Source of the DNA: an uncultured Flavobacteriaceae bacterium
Lineage (GTDB): Bacteria > Bacteroidota > Bacteroidia > Flavobacteriales > Flavobacteriaceae
Assembly (NCBI GenBank): GCA_947486785.1
Contig: CANKUU010000017.1
Location: 17,078-81,077, forward strand
Length of the DNA: 64,000 bases
Direction of reading: 5' to 3'
The notes beneath the pieces were generated by a model, which was not told the origin of the DNA, ran no database searches, and worked only from the letters and a program-made list of their open reading frames with translations. Shown here one piece after another: positions 9,157-20,046 of the stretch. The first letter of the stretch is position 1, and every line of letters starts with the position of its first letter. The translations under genes and the position numbers were made by a program.

Positions 9157-9189
9157 AATACGCTTCAAACGAAATGTTTGAAGCGTATT
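9157..9189 (+). terminator. intrinsic terminator of the exbB-exbD operon
   Basis: A perfect 14-bp inverted repeat (AATACGCTTCAAAC and its complement) with loop GAAAT, followed by a T-rich run. It lies 25 bp after the last exbD stop codon and before the outer-membrane protein gene. Confidence 0.85.
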
Positions 9190-9221
9190 TTATTTGAGTT
9201 AATTTAAGTTAATTTAAGTGT

Positions 9222-9923
9222 ATGAGAATAACTGTACTTATTTTGATATTCTGCTTATATACTAGTGCTTATTCCCAGAGCGATTTAGATACGCTAAAAA
9301 TAGACACTCGTTATTTTGAAGATCAGTTTTATACAGGTTTTACTTATAATTTTGTTCTCAACGCCCCAGCGCAAGTTAATCAACGAAATTTTTCATACGG
9401 GTTACAGTTGGGTTTTATTAAAGATATTCCCGTTAATCAAAAACGAAATGTAGGTTTTGGACTGGGTTTTGGGTTTGGCTTGAATACGTATTATACCAAT
9501 ATTAAGGCAACTGAAACACAAGGTGGTATTAATTACACTATTGCTGATGCCAGTTTAAATCTAAAGCGCAGTAAAATTGAAACCTATCTGCTTGAGGTTC
9601 CTTTTGAATTCCGTTGGAGAGATTCAAACCCTACTAATTATAGTTTTTGGCGTATTTATGCAGGTATCAAACTTGGTTACATAGTTAGAGCTAAATCAAA
9701 AGCTGTGATTTCTCAACCTTTCGATAGTAGCATTACTGATTCATTTCATAATACAGATGTTCAGAATTTTCAGTATGGTCTTACCTTTAATTTTGGATAT
9801 CATAATTTTAATATCCATTTCTATTATGCCCTCAGTAATTTATTTAATAATGGAGTTGTTTTAGATCAGCAAACCCTTAATATAACACCTTTACGTGTCG
9901 GTTTTATATTTTATATGCTATAG
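9222..9923 (+). CDS. PorT-like outer-membrane beta-barrel protein
   Basis: A 233-residue secreted protein with a signal peptide (MRITVLILIFCLYTSAYS) and then alternating aromatic and polar strands with Gly-rich turns (GFGLGFGFGLNTYY, YGLTFNFGYHNFNIHFYYAL). It ends in hydrophobic FIFYML, as expected for an outer-membrane beta-barrel. It resembles the porin-family/PorT-type proteins common in Bacteroidota, but I cannot assign a substrate. A terminator separates it from the exb operon, so it probably has its own promoter; the stretch just before the start carries a short direct repeat of GTTAATTTAA. Confidence 0.7.
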   Translation: MRITVLILIFCLYTSAYSQSDLDTLKIDTRYFEDQFYTGFTYNFVLNAPAQVNQRNFSYGLQLGFIKDIPVNQKRNVGFGLGFGFGLNTYYTNIKATETQGGINYTIADASLNLKRSKIETYLLEVPFEFRWRDSNPTNYSFWRIYAGIKLGYIVRAKSKAVISQPFDSSITDSFHNTDVQNFQYGLTFNFGYHNFNIHFYYALSNLFNNGVVLDQQTLNITPLRVGFIFYML

Positions 9924-10433
9924 CGAGGTTATTTAGCAGCTATTTTTGTTTCATGTTTAGTCCTCCTCTTCTGGTGGTGTAACTTTTAAAATTATACTAA
10001 CTTTTAGATCTACAGCATATGGGGTATATATGAGCTTTAATGCTGTTTAATGCGGGTTAATGAATGAGTATTCATACCCCATGAATATTATTTGTTTTGT
10101 TGTATTTGGTGCTTATAAGACCATTTGTGGTCGTTACTCTTTTTAACTCCATTTTTTAAAGTAATTAAATCCGCGCTTAAACACATTTACACGTGTTTGA
10201 AAATTAAGAGCTAAGGACTAAAATTGTAAAGTGTAGTCATGCAGATTTAGATCCTATCGCATATAAATGTTTAAATGATATCGTACTTGTTTAATTAGTA
10301 GTTGTTACTCTTTCTTTTGTGCTAAATTTAAATTTATTGGGGTTGCTCTTGAAACTTCAGGTGCTTAAAAAACTTGTGATATCAGGGTTATTTTAGCTAA
10401 ATGTTGGATATTTTTAGGCTAATTATACTTTCC
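9924..10433. other. intergenic, no gene recognised
   Basis: About 510 bases between the beta-barrel gene (+) and the convergent end of the rpoN-linked gene (-). It is AT-rich with stops in all frames; I see no gene, strong hairpin or IS remnant. Confidence 0.6.
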
Positions 10434-11039
10434 TTATAGCCATAATTTTATGGTTAGTATTTGTGAAAACATACCTACAAATAAACCGATAATAAGTTCG
10501 GTTGTATTATGAGCTCTGAGGTAAATGCGAGCGCTTGCAACTAAGCCTGTGCAAAAAATTAATATGCTTAGGGCTATTGTAATATTCATTTCAAAATGAA
10601 TACTAAGACAAGGTAAGTACATTAGTAGGCTACCCATACCTGTTAGGTGTATACTGCTTTTAAAGTTTAAAAACAGTAAAATTAAAGATGTTGTAGCGGC
10701 GCCAATAAGGCCAATAAAATAGTAATATAATTCTATGGTAAAGTTATTGGGTATAATCTTATAGGCAACCATAAATAGAAGCACTATGTATATTAATAGC
10801 GGGTATCTTCGTTCTTTTAATGATGGTAGTGCAACGGAACTTACTAAGCCGATGTTTTTTAATATTAAAAACGATACAATTGGTATAACTACGGTTAAGA
10901 TAAAAATAGGTAGAATATTGCTACTTTCAAACGCAGGTGTGCTAAAGCGAGGAGTAATTATAAAATAGGCAACTGTGCCAGCCGTAGGAATAACAATGGG
11001 ATGAAATATATAAGATATAAGTGTTAGAAAGCTACGCAT
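10434..11039 (-). CDS. PAP2-like integral membrane protein encoded after rpoN
   Basis: A 201-residue protein with about six membrane helices. Its C-terminal part carries SARIYLRAHNTTE near residues 166-178, which resembles the SRxxxxxH(x3)D motif of PAP2-type phosphatases, and SIHLTGMGS, which resembles the central PSGH motif. The charged KERRYP sequence resembles the first motif. These similarities suggest a lipid-phosphate phosphatase relative, but the canonical residues are only partly kept. The start codon overlaps the rpoN stop by one base (TAATG), so it is translationally coupled to rpoN. Confidence 0.6.
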   Translation of the reverse strand: MRSFLTLISYIFHPIVIPTAGTVAYFIITPRFSTPAFESSNILPIFILTVVIPIVSFLILKNIGLVSSVALPSLKERRYPLLIYIVLLFMVAYKIIPNNFTIELYYYFIGLIGAATTSLILLFLNFKSSIHLTGMGSLLMYLPCLSIHFEMNITIALSILIFCTGLVASARIYLRAHNTTELIIGLFVGMFSQILTIKLWL

Positions 11040-12496
11040 TATATCTTCTTTCTCAATCGAGCTACTGGTATGTCAAGTTGTTCACGATATTTCGCAACTG
11101 TACGCCTAGCAATTGGATATCCTTTTTCTTTTAAAATGTTGGCTAATTTGTCATCGGTAAGCGGTTTTTTCTTTGATTCTTCGCCTATTACCGTTTCTAA
11201 TATTTTTTTTATTTCTTTAGTAGAAACATCTTCTCCTTGATCGTTTTTCATCGATTCAGAAAAGAATTCTTTAATGAGTTTAGTGCCGTAAGGAGTGTCT
11301 ACATACTTACTATTTGCTACTCTTGAGACCGTAGATACATCCATTTCAATTTCATCTGCAATATCTTTTAAGATCATAGGCCGAAGATTGCGTTCATCTC
11401 CAGTTAAGAAATATTTTTTTTGATACTGCATTATCGCGTTCATGGTAATAAAAAGCGTTTGTTGACGTTGCCGAATAGCATCAATAAACCATTTTGCAGC
11501 ATCTAGTTTTTGCTTAATAAACAGGACTGTATCTTTCTGAGATTTAGACTTCTTTTTAGCGTCTTTGTACCCTTTAAGCATATTGCTATACTCCTTAGAA
11601 ACGTGAAGTTCAGGTGCGTTTCTGCCATTTAATGTAAGTTCTAATTCTCCTTCGACAATTCGGATTGAAAAATCAGGTACTACATGTTCTACAATACGAT
11701 TATTACCGGCGTAAGAGCCACCTGGTTTTGGGTTTAATTTTTCAATCTCCGAAATAGCATCTTTTAACTCTTGTTCAGTGATGCTATATTTTTGAATGAG
11801 TTTTTTGTAGTGTTTCTTTGTAAATTGTTCGAATGATTTTTCTAAAATAGTAGTAGCTAGCTCAACACTAGGTGTAAGTTCTTTCCGTTTTAGTTGAATT
11901 ATTAAACATTCTTCGAGTGAACGAGCTGCTACCCCTGGCGGATCTAATTCTTGAACAAGTTTTAAGATTCTTTCAACAGTTTCTTCGTCAGTATAGATAT
12001 TTTGGGTAAAGGCCAAATCATCTGCAATATCAGCAGTTGTTCTTCTAATGTAACCACTCTCGTCTACGCTACCAATTAAGAATTCGGCTATACTCCATTC
12101 CTCATCATTTAAGTACGAGGTGTTAAGTTGGGTAATTAAATATTGGTTAAAGGTGGTGCCAGCAGCATATGGTACGCTTTTTTCATCATCGTCTGCGCTA
12201 TAATTATTTGCCTTGGTTCTATATTCAGGCACTTCATCATCGCTTAAGTAGTCGTCTATATTAATGTCTTCTGCCGAAATGGTTTCGTTATCAGTTTCTT
12301 CTGCAAACTCATTTTCAAATTCATCATCAAAATTGTCAGGCTCTTCTTTACCTTTTTCTAATGCAGGGTTTTCTTCCAATTCTTGCTTCAAACGTTGTTC
12401 AAAAGCCTGCGTTGGCAACTGTATCAACTTCATCAATTGTATTTGTTGAGGTGATAGCTTTTGAGATAATTTGAATTGTAAGTACTGTTTTAACAT
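11039..12496 (-). CDS. rpoN: RNA polymerase sigma-54 factor
   Basis: A 485-residue sigma-54 that directs RNA polymerase to -24/-12 promoters activated by enhancer-binding proteins. Region I is Gln/Leu-rich at the N-terminus (LSPQQIQLMKLIQLP), region II is strongly acidic (residues about 48-95), the core-binding domain follows, and the C-terminal RpoN box appears as ARRTVAKYREQ. Length is normal. It lies 74 bp after asnS and its stop overlaps the next start by one base. Confidence 0.96.
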   Translation of the reverse strand: MLKQYLQFKLSQKLSPQQIQLMKLIQLPTQAFEQRLKQELEENPALEKGKEEPDNFDDEFENEFAEETDNETISAEDINIDDYLSDDEVPEYRTKANNYSADDDEKSVPYAAGTTFNQYLITQLNTSYLNDEEWSIAEFLIGSVDESGYIRRTTADIADDLAFTQNIYTDEETVERILKLVQELDPPGVAARSLEECLIIQLKRKELTPSVELATTILEKSFEQFTKKHYKKLIQKYSITEQELKDAISEIEKLNPKPGGSYAGNNRIVEHVVPDFSIRIVEGELELTLNGRNAPELHVSKEYSNMLKGYKDAKKKSKSQKDTVLFIKQKLDAAKWFIDAIRQRQQTLFITMNAIMQYQKKYFLTGDERNLRPMILKDIADEIEMDVSTVSRVANSKYVDTPYGTKLIKEFFSESMKNDQGEDVSTKEIKKILETVIGEESKKKPLTDDKLANILKEKGYPIARRTVAKYREQLDIPVARLRKKI

Positions 12497-12570
12497 TAAG
12501 TTTTATTGTAATTCTTTTAAAAAGTGGATAAAAAGATAACCATTTATTCTATTATTAGTATTTAAATACC

Positions 12571-14004
12571 TTAAAATTCGGCGTTTTGAGGTGTTCTTGG
12601 AAACGGAATTACATCGCGAATATTGCTCATTCCGGTTGTAAAGAGCACTAAACGTTCAAAACCTAATCCAAAACCACTATGTTTAGCGCTTCCAAATTTT
12701 CTAAGGTCTAAGTACCACCAGAGTTCTTCCTCGGATATATCTAAAGCTTTCATTTTTTCTTTTAAAATATCTAGGCGTTCTTCTCTTTGCGAGCCACCAA
12801 CAATTTCTCCGATACCAGGAAAAAGAATATCCATTGCTCTTACTGTTTTACCATCTTCATTTAAACGCATGTAAAATGCTTTAATTTTTGCAGGGTAATC
12901 GAAGAGTATTACGGGGCACTTAAAATGCTTTTCAACTAAAAACCGTTCATGTTCACTTTGAAGATCTGCACCCCATTCATCAATTAAGAATTTGAATTTT
13001 TTCTTTTTATTGGGTTTGCAGTTTCTTAAAATTTGTATCGCTTCGGTATATGAAACACGTTTAAAGGTGTTTTCAGAAACAAATTTTAACTTCTCAATCA
13101 AAGCCATTTCGCTGCGTTCTGTCTGAGGTTTGCTTTTCTCTTCGTCGAGTAATCGTTTTTCTAAAAACTCTAAATCGTCTAAGCAATTTTCTAGTACATA
13201 ATGGATTACCTTCTTGATGAAATCTTCTGCAAGATCCATATTGTCGTCTAAATCATTGAACGCAACTTCAGGTTCTACCATCCAAAATTCCGCAAGGTGT
13301 CTAGTGGTGTTTGAATTTTCTGCTCTAAAAGTGGGGCCAAAAGTGTAAACTTTACCTAAAGCCATGGCATAAGCTTCAGCTTCTAACTGGCCAGAAACCG
13401 TTAAATTAGTTTCTTTGCCAAAAAAATCTTCTTTATAATCGATAGTGCCATCTTCATTAAGGGGCGGTGTTTTAGCATCTAATGTGGTTACCCGAAAAGT
13501 TTCACCTGCTCCTTCAGCATCAGATCCTGTTACAATAGGAGCATGAAAATAGTTGAAGCCATTTTGTTGAAAGTATTGGTGAATTGCAAAAGACAAAGCA
13601 GAACGTACGCGCATTATTGCCGAAAAAGTATTCGTTCTTATACGCAAATGTGCTTGTTCGCGTAAGAACTCCATAGAATGTTTCTTCGGTTGTATTGGGT
13701 AGGTTTCTGGGTCAGAAGTACCGTATACAAAAATCTCTTTAACTTGAATTTCTTCACTTTGTCCACGTCCTTGACTTTCTACAAGCAGTCCAGTTATTTT
13801 TACGGCTGCACCCGTATTAATCTGTTTTAAAAGCTGCTCGTCAAACGCTTCAAAATCAACAACACATTGAATGTTTTTAATCGTAGAACCGTCGTTTAAG
13901 GCAATAAATCTATTGCTTCTAAACGTTTTTACCCAGCCATTTATACTTACTTCTTGCCCTTCAGGTTTAGTACTAAGTATTTCTTTTACACTTATTGATT
14001 TCAT
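12571..14004 (-). CDS. asnS: asparagine--tRNA ligase
   Basis: A 477-residue class II aminoacyl-tRNA synthetase charging tRNA-Asn. The N-terminal OB-fold anticodon-binding domain (residues about 15-110; [20 protein letters not shown]) is followed by the catalytic core. Motif 2 is [20 protein letters not shown] and motif 3 is [12 protein letters not shown] near the C-terminus. The AsnRS-like end [10 protein letters not shown] separates it from AspRS. It lies in the minus-strand run between the RND transporter and rpoN. Confidence 0.97.
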   Translation of the reverse strand: MKSISVKEILSTKPEGQEVSINGWVKTFRSNRFIALNDGSTIKNIQCVVDFEAFDEQLLKQINTGAAVKITGLLVESQGRGQSEEIQVKEIFVYGTSDPETYPIQPKKHSMEFLREQAHLRIRTNTFSAIMRVRSALSFAIHQYFQQNGFNYFHAPIVTGSDAEGAGETFRVTTLDAKTPPLNEDGTIDYKEDFFGKETNLTVSGQLEAEAYAMALGKVYTFGPTFRAENSNTTRHLAEFWMVEPEVAFNDLDDNMDLAEDFIKKVIHYVLENCLDDLEFLEKRLLDEEKSKPQTERSEMALIEKLKFVSENTFKRVSYTEAIQILRNCKPNKKKKFKFLIDEWGADLQSEHERFLVEKHFKCPVILFDYPAKIKAFYMRLNEDGKTVRAMDILFPGIGEIVGGSQREERLDILKEKMKALDISEEELWWYLDLRKFGSAKHSGFGLGFERLVLFTTGMSNIRDVIPFPRTPQNAEF

Positions 14005-14090
14005 CTAAAAAAATTAAAAACCAAAGATAGCCTTTTGTGAAACAAAATTTAAACAGTAATCAGTATAAAATTTATGCAGGATTTGAGTTA

Positions 14091-16481
14091 CTAGTTTAAA
14101 TTTTTTTCATCTTTAGGTAGTATATCAATCTGAGGCTTTTTTAGGGTCTCTTTATTTGCAATACTTTTCTCAAGAGAAAGTAGAAGTGAGGGTAAAAGCA
14201 CCAAATTGGCAAGCATAGCAAAAAGTAAGGTTGCTGATACTAAGGCACCTAAAGCTACGGTGCCTCCAAAATTAGAAATTATAAAAACCGAGAAGCCAAA
14301 GAATAATACAATTGACGTGTAAAACATGCTTACCCCTGTTTCTTTTAGCGCTGCGTAGACAGAGACTTTAATGCGCCAATTATTTGCGGTAAGTTCTTGT
14401 CTGTATTTTGCAAGAAAATGTATGGTGTCGTCTACCGAAATACCGAAAGCGATACTAAAAACTAGTATTGTTGACGGTTTTATGGGTACACCAACAAAGC
14501 CCATTACCCCAGCAGTAATGAGTAAGGGTAGTAGGTTCGGAATCAAAGAAACAACGATCATCCTGAACGAACGAAACAAATAGGCCATAAACAAAGCAAT
14601 TAAACCTATGGCGAGGGTTAAGGATAGAATTAAATTTTTAACTAAATATTTGGTTCCTTTTAAAAATAATAAGGCGCTACCTGTCATGTATACTTTGTAG
14701 CGTTCTGAAGGAAAAATTTTAGAAATGTTTTCGTTAAGTTTTGTTTCTATATCTTCCATACGGCTTGTCTTTACATCTCTCATGAAGGTGGTAAGACGCG
14801 CAGTTTGCCCCGTACTGTCGACAAAGCTTTTTAATAGATTGTTGTTACTAGAGGATTTTTTTGCAAAATCCATAATAAAGGTGTTCTCTTGTGAAGTTGG
14901 TAATTGGTAATATTTTGGAATACCATTATAAAAAGCTTGCTTCGAGTATTTAATCAAATTAACAATAGAAACTGGTTTAGAAAGCTCTGGAATTTCTTCA
15001 ATTACTTGGCCTAAGCGATCAATTCTTTTTAGCGTAGCAGGTTTTAAAACGCCTTTTGGTTTTTTGGTGTCAATCACAACTTCTACGGGCATGATGCCAT
15101 CAAATTCTTCTTCGAAAAACCGAATATCCTTAAAAAATTCAGTCTTTTTCGGCATATCTTCGATTACACTACCAGAGATATCAATTTTATATATACCTAT
15201 AATACTAAGTACAAGAAGTACAATAGAGCTAATGTATATTGTAATGCGTTGCTCGCGAACCACACGTACAGTCCAGTTTACAAAGGCATCAATCCATTTT
15301 TTATTAAGATGTCTTAAGTGTTTTGATTTTGGTGTACGTAAAAAGCTATATACAATGGGTATTATTAATAACGATAACACAAAAATACCAATGATGTTTA
15401 TGGAGGCAACAATACCAAATTCTTTAAGTAGCTTACTATCGGTAACAATAAAAGTTGCAAAACCAGAGGCGGTTGTTATATTGGTCATTAATGTGGCATT
15501 ACCTATTTTTGAAATAACGCGCTGTAATGATAGTGCTTGGTTACCATGTTTTTTTATTTCTTGTTGATATTTATTTATTAGAAAAATACAGTTTGGAATA
15601 CCAATTACAATTATGAGCGGGGGTATTAGAGCGGTAAGAACCGTTATTTCGTATTGTAGTAATCCTAGGATACCAAAAGCCCACATCACGCCTATGATTA
15701 CAACCCCCATTGAAATAAATGTAGCTCTAAAACTTCTAAAGAAAAAGAAAAATAGGAGCGAGGTAACACCTAATGCTGCACCAATAAAAATACCTATCTC
15801 GTTAATTATATTTTGTGAGTTTTTTGTACGAATATAGGGCATCCCAGAAATGCGCACATTAAGATTTGTGTCTTTTTCAAAGCCTTCTATAAGGTTTTGC
15901 ATTTCTTGTAGAATGAAGTCTTTACGAACAGATGTGTTCACAATATCTTTATCAAGATACATTACGGTTCGTATGGTTTTACTTTTTTTATTAAAAAGTA
16001 AATTCTCATAAAAAGGCATGTTGCTGAACAGATGATTGGTAATACTATCTACTTCTAGGTCCGTTTTAGGTTGTTTTTTAATTAGAGGTTTAAGTTCAAA
16101 AAAACCTTTTTCTTTGTTTTTAATAAGTTCTTTTAAATTATCAGTAGAAAGTACATAATCAACCTCAGGAAAAGCCGCTAGTTGTTTGCTTAATTTGTTC
16201 CAGCGGTTAAAATTTTGGGCCGTAAATAAGGCACTATCTTTTATGGCAAAAACAATAGCATTTCCATCTTCACCAAATTGCTCTAAAAATGTCTTGTATT
16301 CTAGGTTTACCGGATGATTATCTGGCAAAAGATTCGCTTGCGAACTAGAGAAACGCATATTTTTCCACTGCGACCCTAAAAAAATAGTAAACAAAGCAAT
16401 AAGTACTAGAATTAATATTCTATTTCGAAGAATAATTCGAGCAGTTTTTGTCCAAAATGTTTGAGGTAGTTTTTTTGTCAT
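14091..16481 (-). CDS. RND superfamily (MMPL/HAE3-type) transporter
   Basis: A 796-residue inner-membrane transporter with two tandem MMPL-like halves. Each half has a large extracytoplasmic domain and a bundle of about six helices. The first helix is near residues 16-36, the first cluster is near 225-380, and the second cluster starts with NLILSLTLAIGLIALFMAYLF near residue 625. The GISVDDTIHFLAKYRQE segment of the second half carries the acidic residues expected for proton relay in the SSD-like core. HAE3-family members export lipids or hydrophobic compounds; the substrate here is unknown. Conserved position between frr and asnS suggests envelope lipid transport. Confidence 0.88.
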   Translation of the reverse strand: MTKKLPQTFWTKTARIILRNRILILVLIALFTIFLGSQWKNMRFSSSQANLLPDNHPVNLEYKTFLEQFGEDGNAIVFAIKDSALFTAQNFNRWNKLSKQLAAFPEVDYVLSTDNLKELIKNKEKGFFELKPLIKKQPKTDLEVDSITNHLFSNMPFYENLLFNKKSKTIRTVMYLDKDIVNTSVRKDFILQEMQNLIEGFEKDTNLNVRISGMPYIRTKNSQNIINEIGIFIGAALGVTSLLFFFFFRSFRATFISMGVVIIGVMWAFGILGLLQYEITVLTALIPPLIIVIGIPNCIFLINKYQQEIKKHGNQALSLQRVISKIGNATLMTNITTASGFATFIVTDSKLLKEFGIVASINIIGIFVLSLLIIPIVYSFLRTPKSKHLRHLNKKWIDAFVNWTVRVVREQRITIYISSIVLLVLSIIGIYKIDISGSVIEDMPKKTEFFKDIRFFEEEFDGIMPVEVVIDTKKPKGVLKPATLKRIDRLGQVIEEIPELSKPVSIVNLIKYSKQAFYNGIPKYYQLPTSQENTFIMDFAKKSSSNNNLLKSFVDSTGQTARLTTFMRDVKTSRMEDIETKLNENISKIFPSERYKVYMTGSALLFLKGTKYLVKNLILSLTLAIGLIALFMAYLFRSFRMIVVSLIPNLLPLLITAGVMGFVGVPIKPSTILVFSIAFGISVDDTIHFLAKYRQELTANNWRIKVSVYAALKETGVSMFYTSIVLFFGFSVFIISNFGGTVALGALVSATLLFAMLANLVLLPSLLLSLEKSIANKETLKKPQIDILPKDEKNLN

Positions 16482-16581
16482 AGTATTTTATGGCCTACAA
16501 AGATAAAAAACAATAAAGAGTGTTCCTAAATTCATAGGATTGAAATAAACGAGTATTTTAAGACCAACTATTCTAAATATA

Positions 16582-16605
16582 AAAAACGACCCAAAGGATC
16601 GTTTT
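16582..16605 (-). terminator. intrinsic terminator after frr
   Basis: On the minus strand a hairpin AAAACGATCC-TTT-GGGTCGTTTT is followed by T residues. It lies just downstream of the frr stop codon and upstream of the RND transporter gene. Confidence 0.75.
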
Positions 16606-16631
16606 CTAGTTGTTTTAGTTTTCAGACATTA

Positions 16632-17189
16632 TTAAACGGTCATAATTTCTGCCTCTTTCTTTTCTAAAAAGGCATCGATTTTTTTGGTGTAAGTGTCAGT
16701 GAGTATTTGTACGTCACCCTCTGCATTTTTCTTTAGATCTTCCGACGCGTCACTTAGGTTGCGTATTTCTTTATTGGCATCTTGGCGTGCAGTTCTAACG
16801 CTTACTTTTGCATCCTCAGCTTCGCCTTTTGCTTGTTTGGCTAAATCGCGCCTTCTTTCTTCGGTAAGGGGTGGCACGTTTATGATAATCATATCGCCAT
16901 TATTCATAGGATTAAAGCCTAAATTACCGTTCATAATTGCTTTTTCAATTTCTTGTAACATTCCTTTTTCCCATGGCTGAACTGATATAGTTCGAGCATC
17001 TGGTGTATTTACATTGGCTATTTGTGTGAGTGGTGTTTGTGAACCGTAATAATCAACTTTGAGATTAGATAGCATTGCGGGGCTTGCCTTGCCAGCACGA
17101 ATTTTTATAAATTCTTTTTCTAGGTGTACCATTGCAGCATCCATACTCTCTTTGGCTGCATCAAGTATAAAAGTTATTTCTTCGTTCAT
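16632..17189 (-). CDS. frr: ribosome recycling factor
   Basis: A 185-residue ribosome recycling factor that, with EF-G, splits the post-termination ribosome. Family features are present: KIRAGKASPAML near residues 30-41, YYGSQTPLTQIANV, ARTISVQPWEKGMLQEIEKAI, PPLTEERRRDLAKQ and the long C-terminal helix. Length is standard. It lies downstream of pyrH with a 78-bp gap; this pyrH-frr order is conserved across bacteria. Confidence 0.97.
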   Translation of the reverse strand: MNEEITFILDAAKESMDAAMVHLEKEFIKIRAGKASPAMLSNLKVDYYGSQTPLTQIANVNTPDARTISVQPWEKGMLQEIEKAIMNGNLGFNPMNNGDMIIINVPPLTEERRRDLAKQAKGEAEDAKVSVRTARQDANKEIRNLSDASEDLKKNAEGDVQILTDTYTKKIDAFLEKKEAEIMTV

Positions 17190-17267
17190 CTTTTAAATAT
17201 AATTAGTTATTCTGAAAATTAGCCTTGCAGAAGTCTAAGCAGATCTTCGTATGCTTGCCCTTGTGGG

Positions 17268-17975
17268 CTATAGGTTTACTACTGTTCCTATGTTCTGACC
17301 GTCTAATAATTTCAATAAATTTCCTTTCGTATTCATATCAAAAACAACAATGGGCAACTCATTTTCTTGGCTCAGTGTAAATGCGGTTGTATCCATCACC
17401 TTTAATCCTTTTAGCAAAACATCTGCAAAAGAAATTGTATCAAATTTCGTTGCTGTTTTGTCTTTTTCTGGGTCAGAGGTGTAAATTCCATCTACTCTAG
17501 TGCCTTTTAAGATAACATCGGCTTCAATTTCAATTGCTCTTAAAACCGCTGCAGAATCTGTTGTAAAGTAAGGGTTGCCTGTGCCTCCTCCAAAAATAAC
17601 CACACGTCCTTTTTCTAAATGACGCATTGCCTTTCTTCTGATAAATGGCTCTGCAACTTCATTAATTTTTATGGCAGACTGTAGACGCGTTTCAACGCCT
17701 TTAATCTCTAATGCGCTTTGCAAGGCCAAGCCATTGATTACGGTAGCAAGCATGCCCATATGATCCCCTTGAACTCTGTCCATGCCCGTAGCGGCACCAG
17801 CGAGTCCTCTAAAAATATTTCCGCCTCCAATAACTATAGCTACTTCAATACCTTTAGCCACTACCTCTTTGATTTCTTCGGCATATTCTGATATTCTTTT
17901 TGGGTCAATTCCATATTGTTTTTCACCCATCAAAGCTTCACCGCTCAATTTTAAAAGGATTCTTTTGTACTGCAT
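17268..17975 (-). CDS. pyrH: UMP kinase
   Basis: A 235-residue hexameric bacterial UMP kinase that phosphorylates UMP to UDP. I chose the ATG at 17975 ([17 protein letters not shown]); an upstream in-frame ATG at 18029 adds 18 residues that are not family-like. Motifs include [34 protein letters not shown] and the C-terminal NIGTVV. It is the first gene of the minus-strand run pyrH, frr, RND transporter, asnS, rpoN. Confidence 0.95.
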   Translation of the reverse strand: MQYKRILLKLSGEALMGEKQYGIDPKRISEYAEEIKEVVAKGIEVAIVIGGGNIFRGLAGAATGMDRVQGDHMGMLATVINGLALQSALEIKGVETRLQSAIKINEVAEPFIRRKAMRHLEKGRVVIFGGGTGNPYFTTDSAAVLRAIEIEADVILKGTRVDGIYTSDPEKDKTATKFDTISFADVLLKGLKVMDTTAFTLSQENELPIVVFDMNTKGNLLKLLDGQNIGTVVNL

Positions 17976-18141
17976 ATTGCAAATTGTTTCAGACAAAAAT
18001 AATGAAAAAAGTATCAAGCATCGTTTCAATCTTGCATAGCTAGCTAAATATTTCTTAATATTTAGGTTTTAGAGGTTCATTTTATTTAAACTTGCAGCTT
18101 TTAAAAATAAGAAAATAGTTTTCAAGATAAATTAGTATTCT

Positions 18142-20022
18142 ATGAGAAAGATAAGTCTAGTAGCACTTATAAGCTTTTTATTGTACAGTTGTGTAACAAA
18201 GAAAGCATTGGTAACTGCAGATAAAGGGTCAATTGATGTAAAAATTGACTTAATAAATGTCAAAGATGATAAGGTAATGGTTGAGATAGATCCTGGTTCG
18301 TTTACAGCAGATGAGGTTGCTTTTTATATTCCTAAAACTGTACCAGGCACCTATAGTACGGATAATTACGGAAAATATATTGAAGATTTTAAGGCATTTG
18401 ATTATGGTGGAAAAGAAATTAGTGTTTCAAAATCTGATGATAATACTTGGAATATTACTGAGGGTAAAAAACTAGATAAAATAAGCTATTGGGTAAATGA
18501 TACGTTTGATAGTGAAGCGGAGCAAGAAAGCCCTGTTTTTTCTCCTGCAGGAACAAATATTTTGGCAGGTGAAAATTTCGTTTTGAATTTACACGGTTTT
18601 GTGGGTTACTTTAAAGACTTAAAGGAGGTTGCTTATAATTTAGAAGTTTCTGCGCCAAATGATCTGATTGCAACAACTTCTCTTGCTATGGTGTCTAGTT
18701 CAAATACGAATCCTAATTCTAATATTGATAGGTATAGCGCTTCAAGATATTTTGAAGTTATAGATAATCCAATCTTTTATGCAAAGTTAAATACTGAGAC
18801 GTTTCAGATTAATGATATTTCGGTAACACTAAGCGTCTACTCGCCAACCGGTGTGTATACTGCTGCAAGTTTAAAAGATAAAATGCAGAAGATGATGGCT
18901 GCACAAAAAAGCTTTCTGGGCGAGATTAATGGTACAAAACAATATTCTATCTTGTTATATTTAGCTAAAGTTGATGAGCCAGATGCTGGCGGTTTTGGGG
19001 CTTTAGAGCATCATACTTCTACACTAGTTGTACTGCCAGAAATAATGGGTAAAGAGGCTTTAGAGCAAGCTATGGTAGATGTGGTTTCACACGAGTTTTT
19101 TCATACTGTAACCCCATTAAACGTGCATTCAGAGGAAGTGCAGTATTTCGATTTTAATGCCCCTAAAATGTCTCAACATTTATGGATGTATGAAGGTACT
19201 ACCGAGTACTTTGCAAATCTATTTCAAATTCAACAAGGGTTAATTGATGAGGCTGATTTTTTTGAACGAATTGTAGGTAAAATTCAAAATGCTAAAGGTT
19301 TTGATGACACTATGTCGTTTACTGAGATGAGTAAAAATATATTGATGTCACCTTACAAGGAAAATTATACAAACGTATATGAGAAAGGGGCTCTAATTAA
19401 TTTGGCGCTAGATTTAGAATTAAGAACTTGGAGTAATGGTGAAAAAGGAGTGCTTTGGTTAATGAAAGAGCTCTCTAATAAATATGGTAAGATGACGCCT
19501 TTTAAAGATGAGAATCTTATTAATGAAATTGTTGCGATGACCTATCCTGAACTACGCAATTTTTTTGATAACCACGTAATAGGTGACTCTCCCATTGATT
19601 ATACTTCTTACTTTTCAAAGGTGGGTTTAAAAATGGCTTCAGTTGAAAAGCCATGTCAACGTTTTTTCTTGGATCAACAAATTCCTTTTATTGATGCAGA
19701 TCCGACTGATAATAATGCGGTAATCATTAGAGATGGCATTACTTTAAATAACTTCTTTAATGATCTTGGTGCGCAAGGTGGTGACGTTATTAAAAGCATA
19801 AATGGATCAGAGGTTACCGTACAAGGTATTGCGCCTATTTTACAAGAGAGCTTTACATGGCCAGCCGATAAAGAAATAATAATGGTTGTGAAAAGAGAGG
19901 GTCAAGAGTTAGTGCTTAAAGGTGTAGCAGGTACACCTTCTATAAAAGCTGAGGCTTTAAGACCAAATGAGGAAGCATCTGATACGCAAATAAAATTAAG
20001 GACTGCCTGGTTAAAAGGTTAA
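18142..20022 (+). CDS. M61 family metallopeptidase (glycyl aminopeptidase-like)
   Basis: A 626-residue secreted peptidase. The start is lipoprotein-like (LISFLLYSC, Cys17). The N-terminal half is the beta-rich M61 domain. The zinc site is HEFFH at residues 317-321 with the third ligand Glu351 in WMYEGTTEY. A C-terminal PDZ-like segment follows at about residues 505-600 (FFNDLGAQGGDVIKSINGSEV). M61 enzymes release N-terminal Gly or Ala from peptides. The gene is divergent from pyrH and ends in a clear terminator. Confidence 0.9.
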   Translation: MRKISLVALISFLLYSCVTKKALVTADKGSIDVKIDLINVKDDKVMVEIDPGSFTADEVAFYIPKTVPGTYSTDNYGKYIEDFKAFDYGGKEISVSKSDDNTWNITEGKKLDKISYWVNDTFDSEAEQESPVFSPAGTNILAGENFVLNLHGFVGYFKDLKEVAYNLEVSAPNDLIATTSLAMVSSSNTNPNSNIDRYSASRYFEVIDNPIFYAKLNTETFQINDISVTLSVYSPTGVYTAASLKDKMQKMMAAQKSFLGEINGTKQYSILLYLAKVDEPDAGGFGALEHHTSTLVVLPEIMGKEALEQAMVDVVSHEFFHTVTPLNVHSEEVQYFDFNAPKMSQHLWMYEGTTEYFANLFQIQQGLIDEADFFERIVGKIQNAKGFDDTMSFTEMSKNILMSPYKENYTNVYEKGALINLALDLELRTWSNGEKGVLWLMKELSNKYGKMTPFKDENLINEIVAMTYPELRNFFDNHVIGDSPIDYTSYFSKVGLKMASVEKPCQRFFLDQQIPFIDADPTDNNAVIIRDGITLNNFFNDLGAQGGDVIKSINGSEVTVQGIAPILQESFTWPADKEIIMVVKREGQELVLKGVAGTPSIKAEALRPNEEASDTQIKLRTAWLKG

Positions 20023-20046
20023 GAATTAAAACTATTTTTTTTATCT

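Noticed and set aside
17976..18029. Longer N-terminus for pyrH
   Set aside because: The 18 extra residues are hydrophobic and not family-like; UMP kinases begin right at the [12 protein letters not shown] segment.
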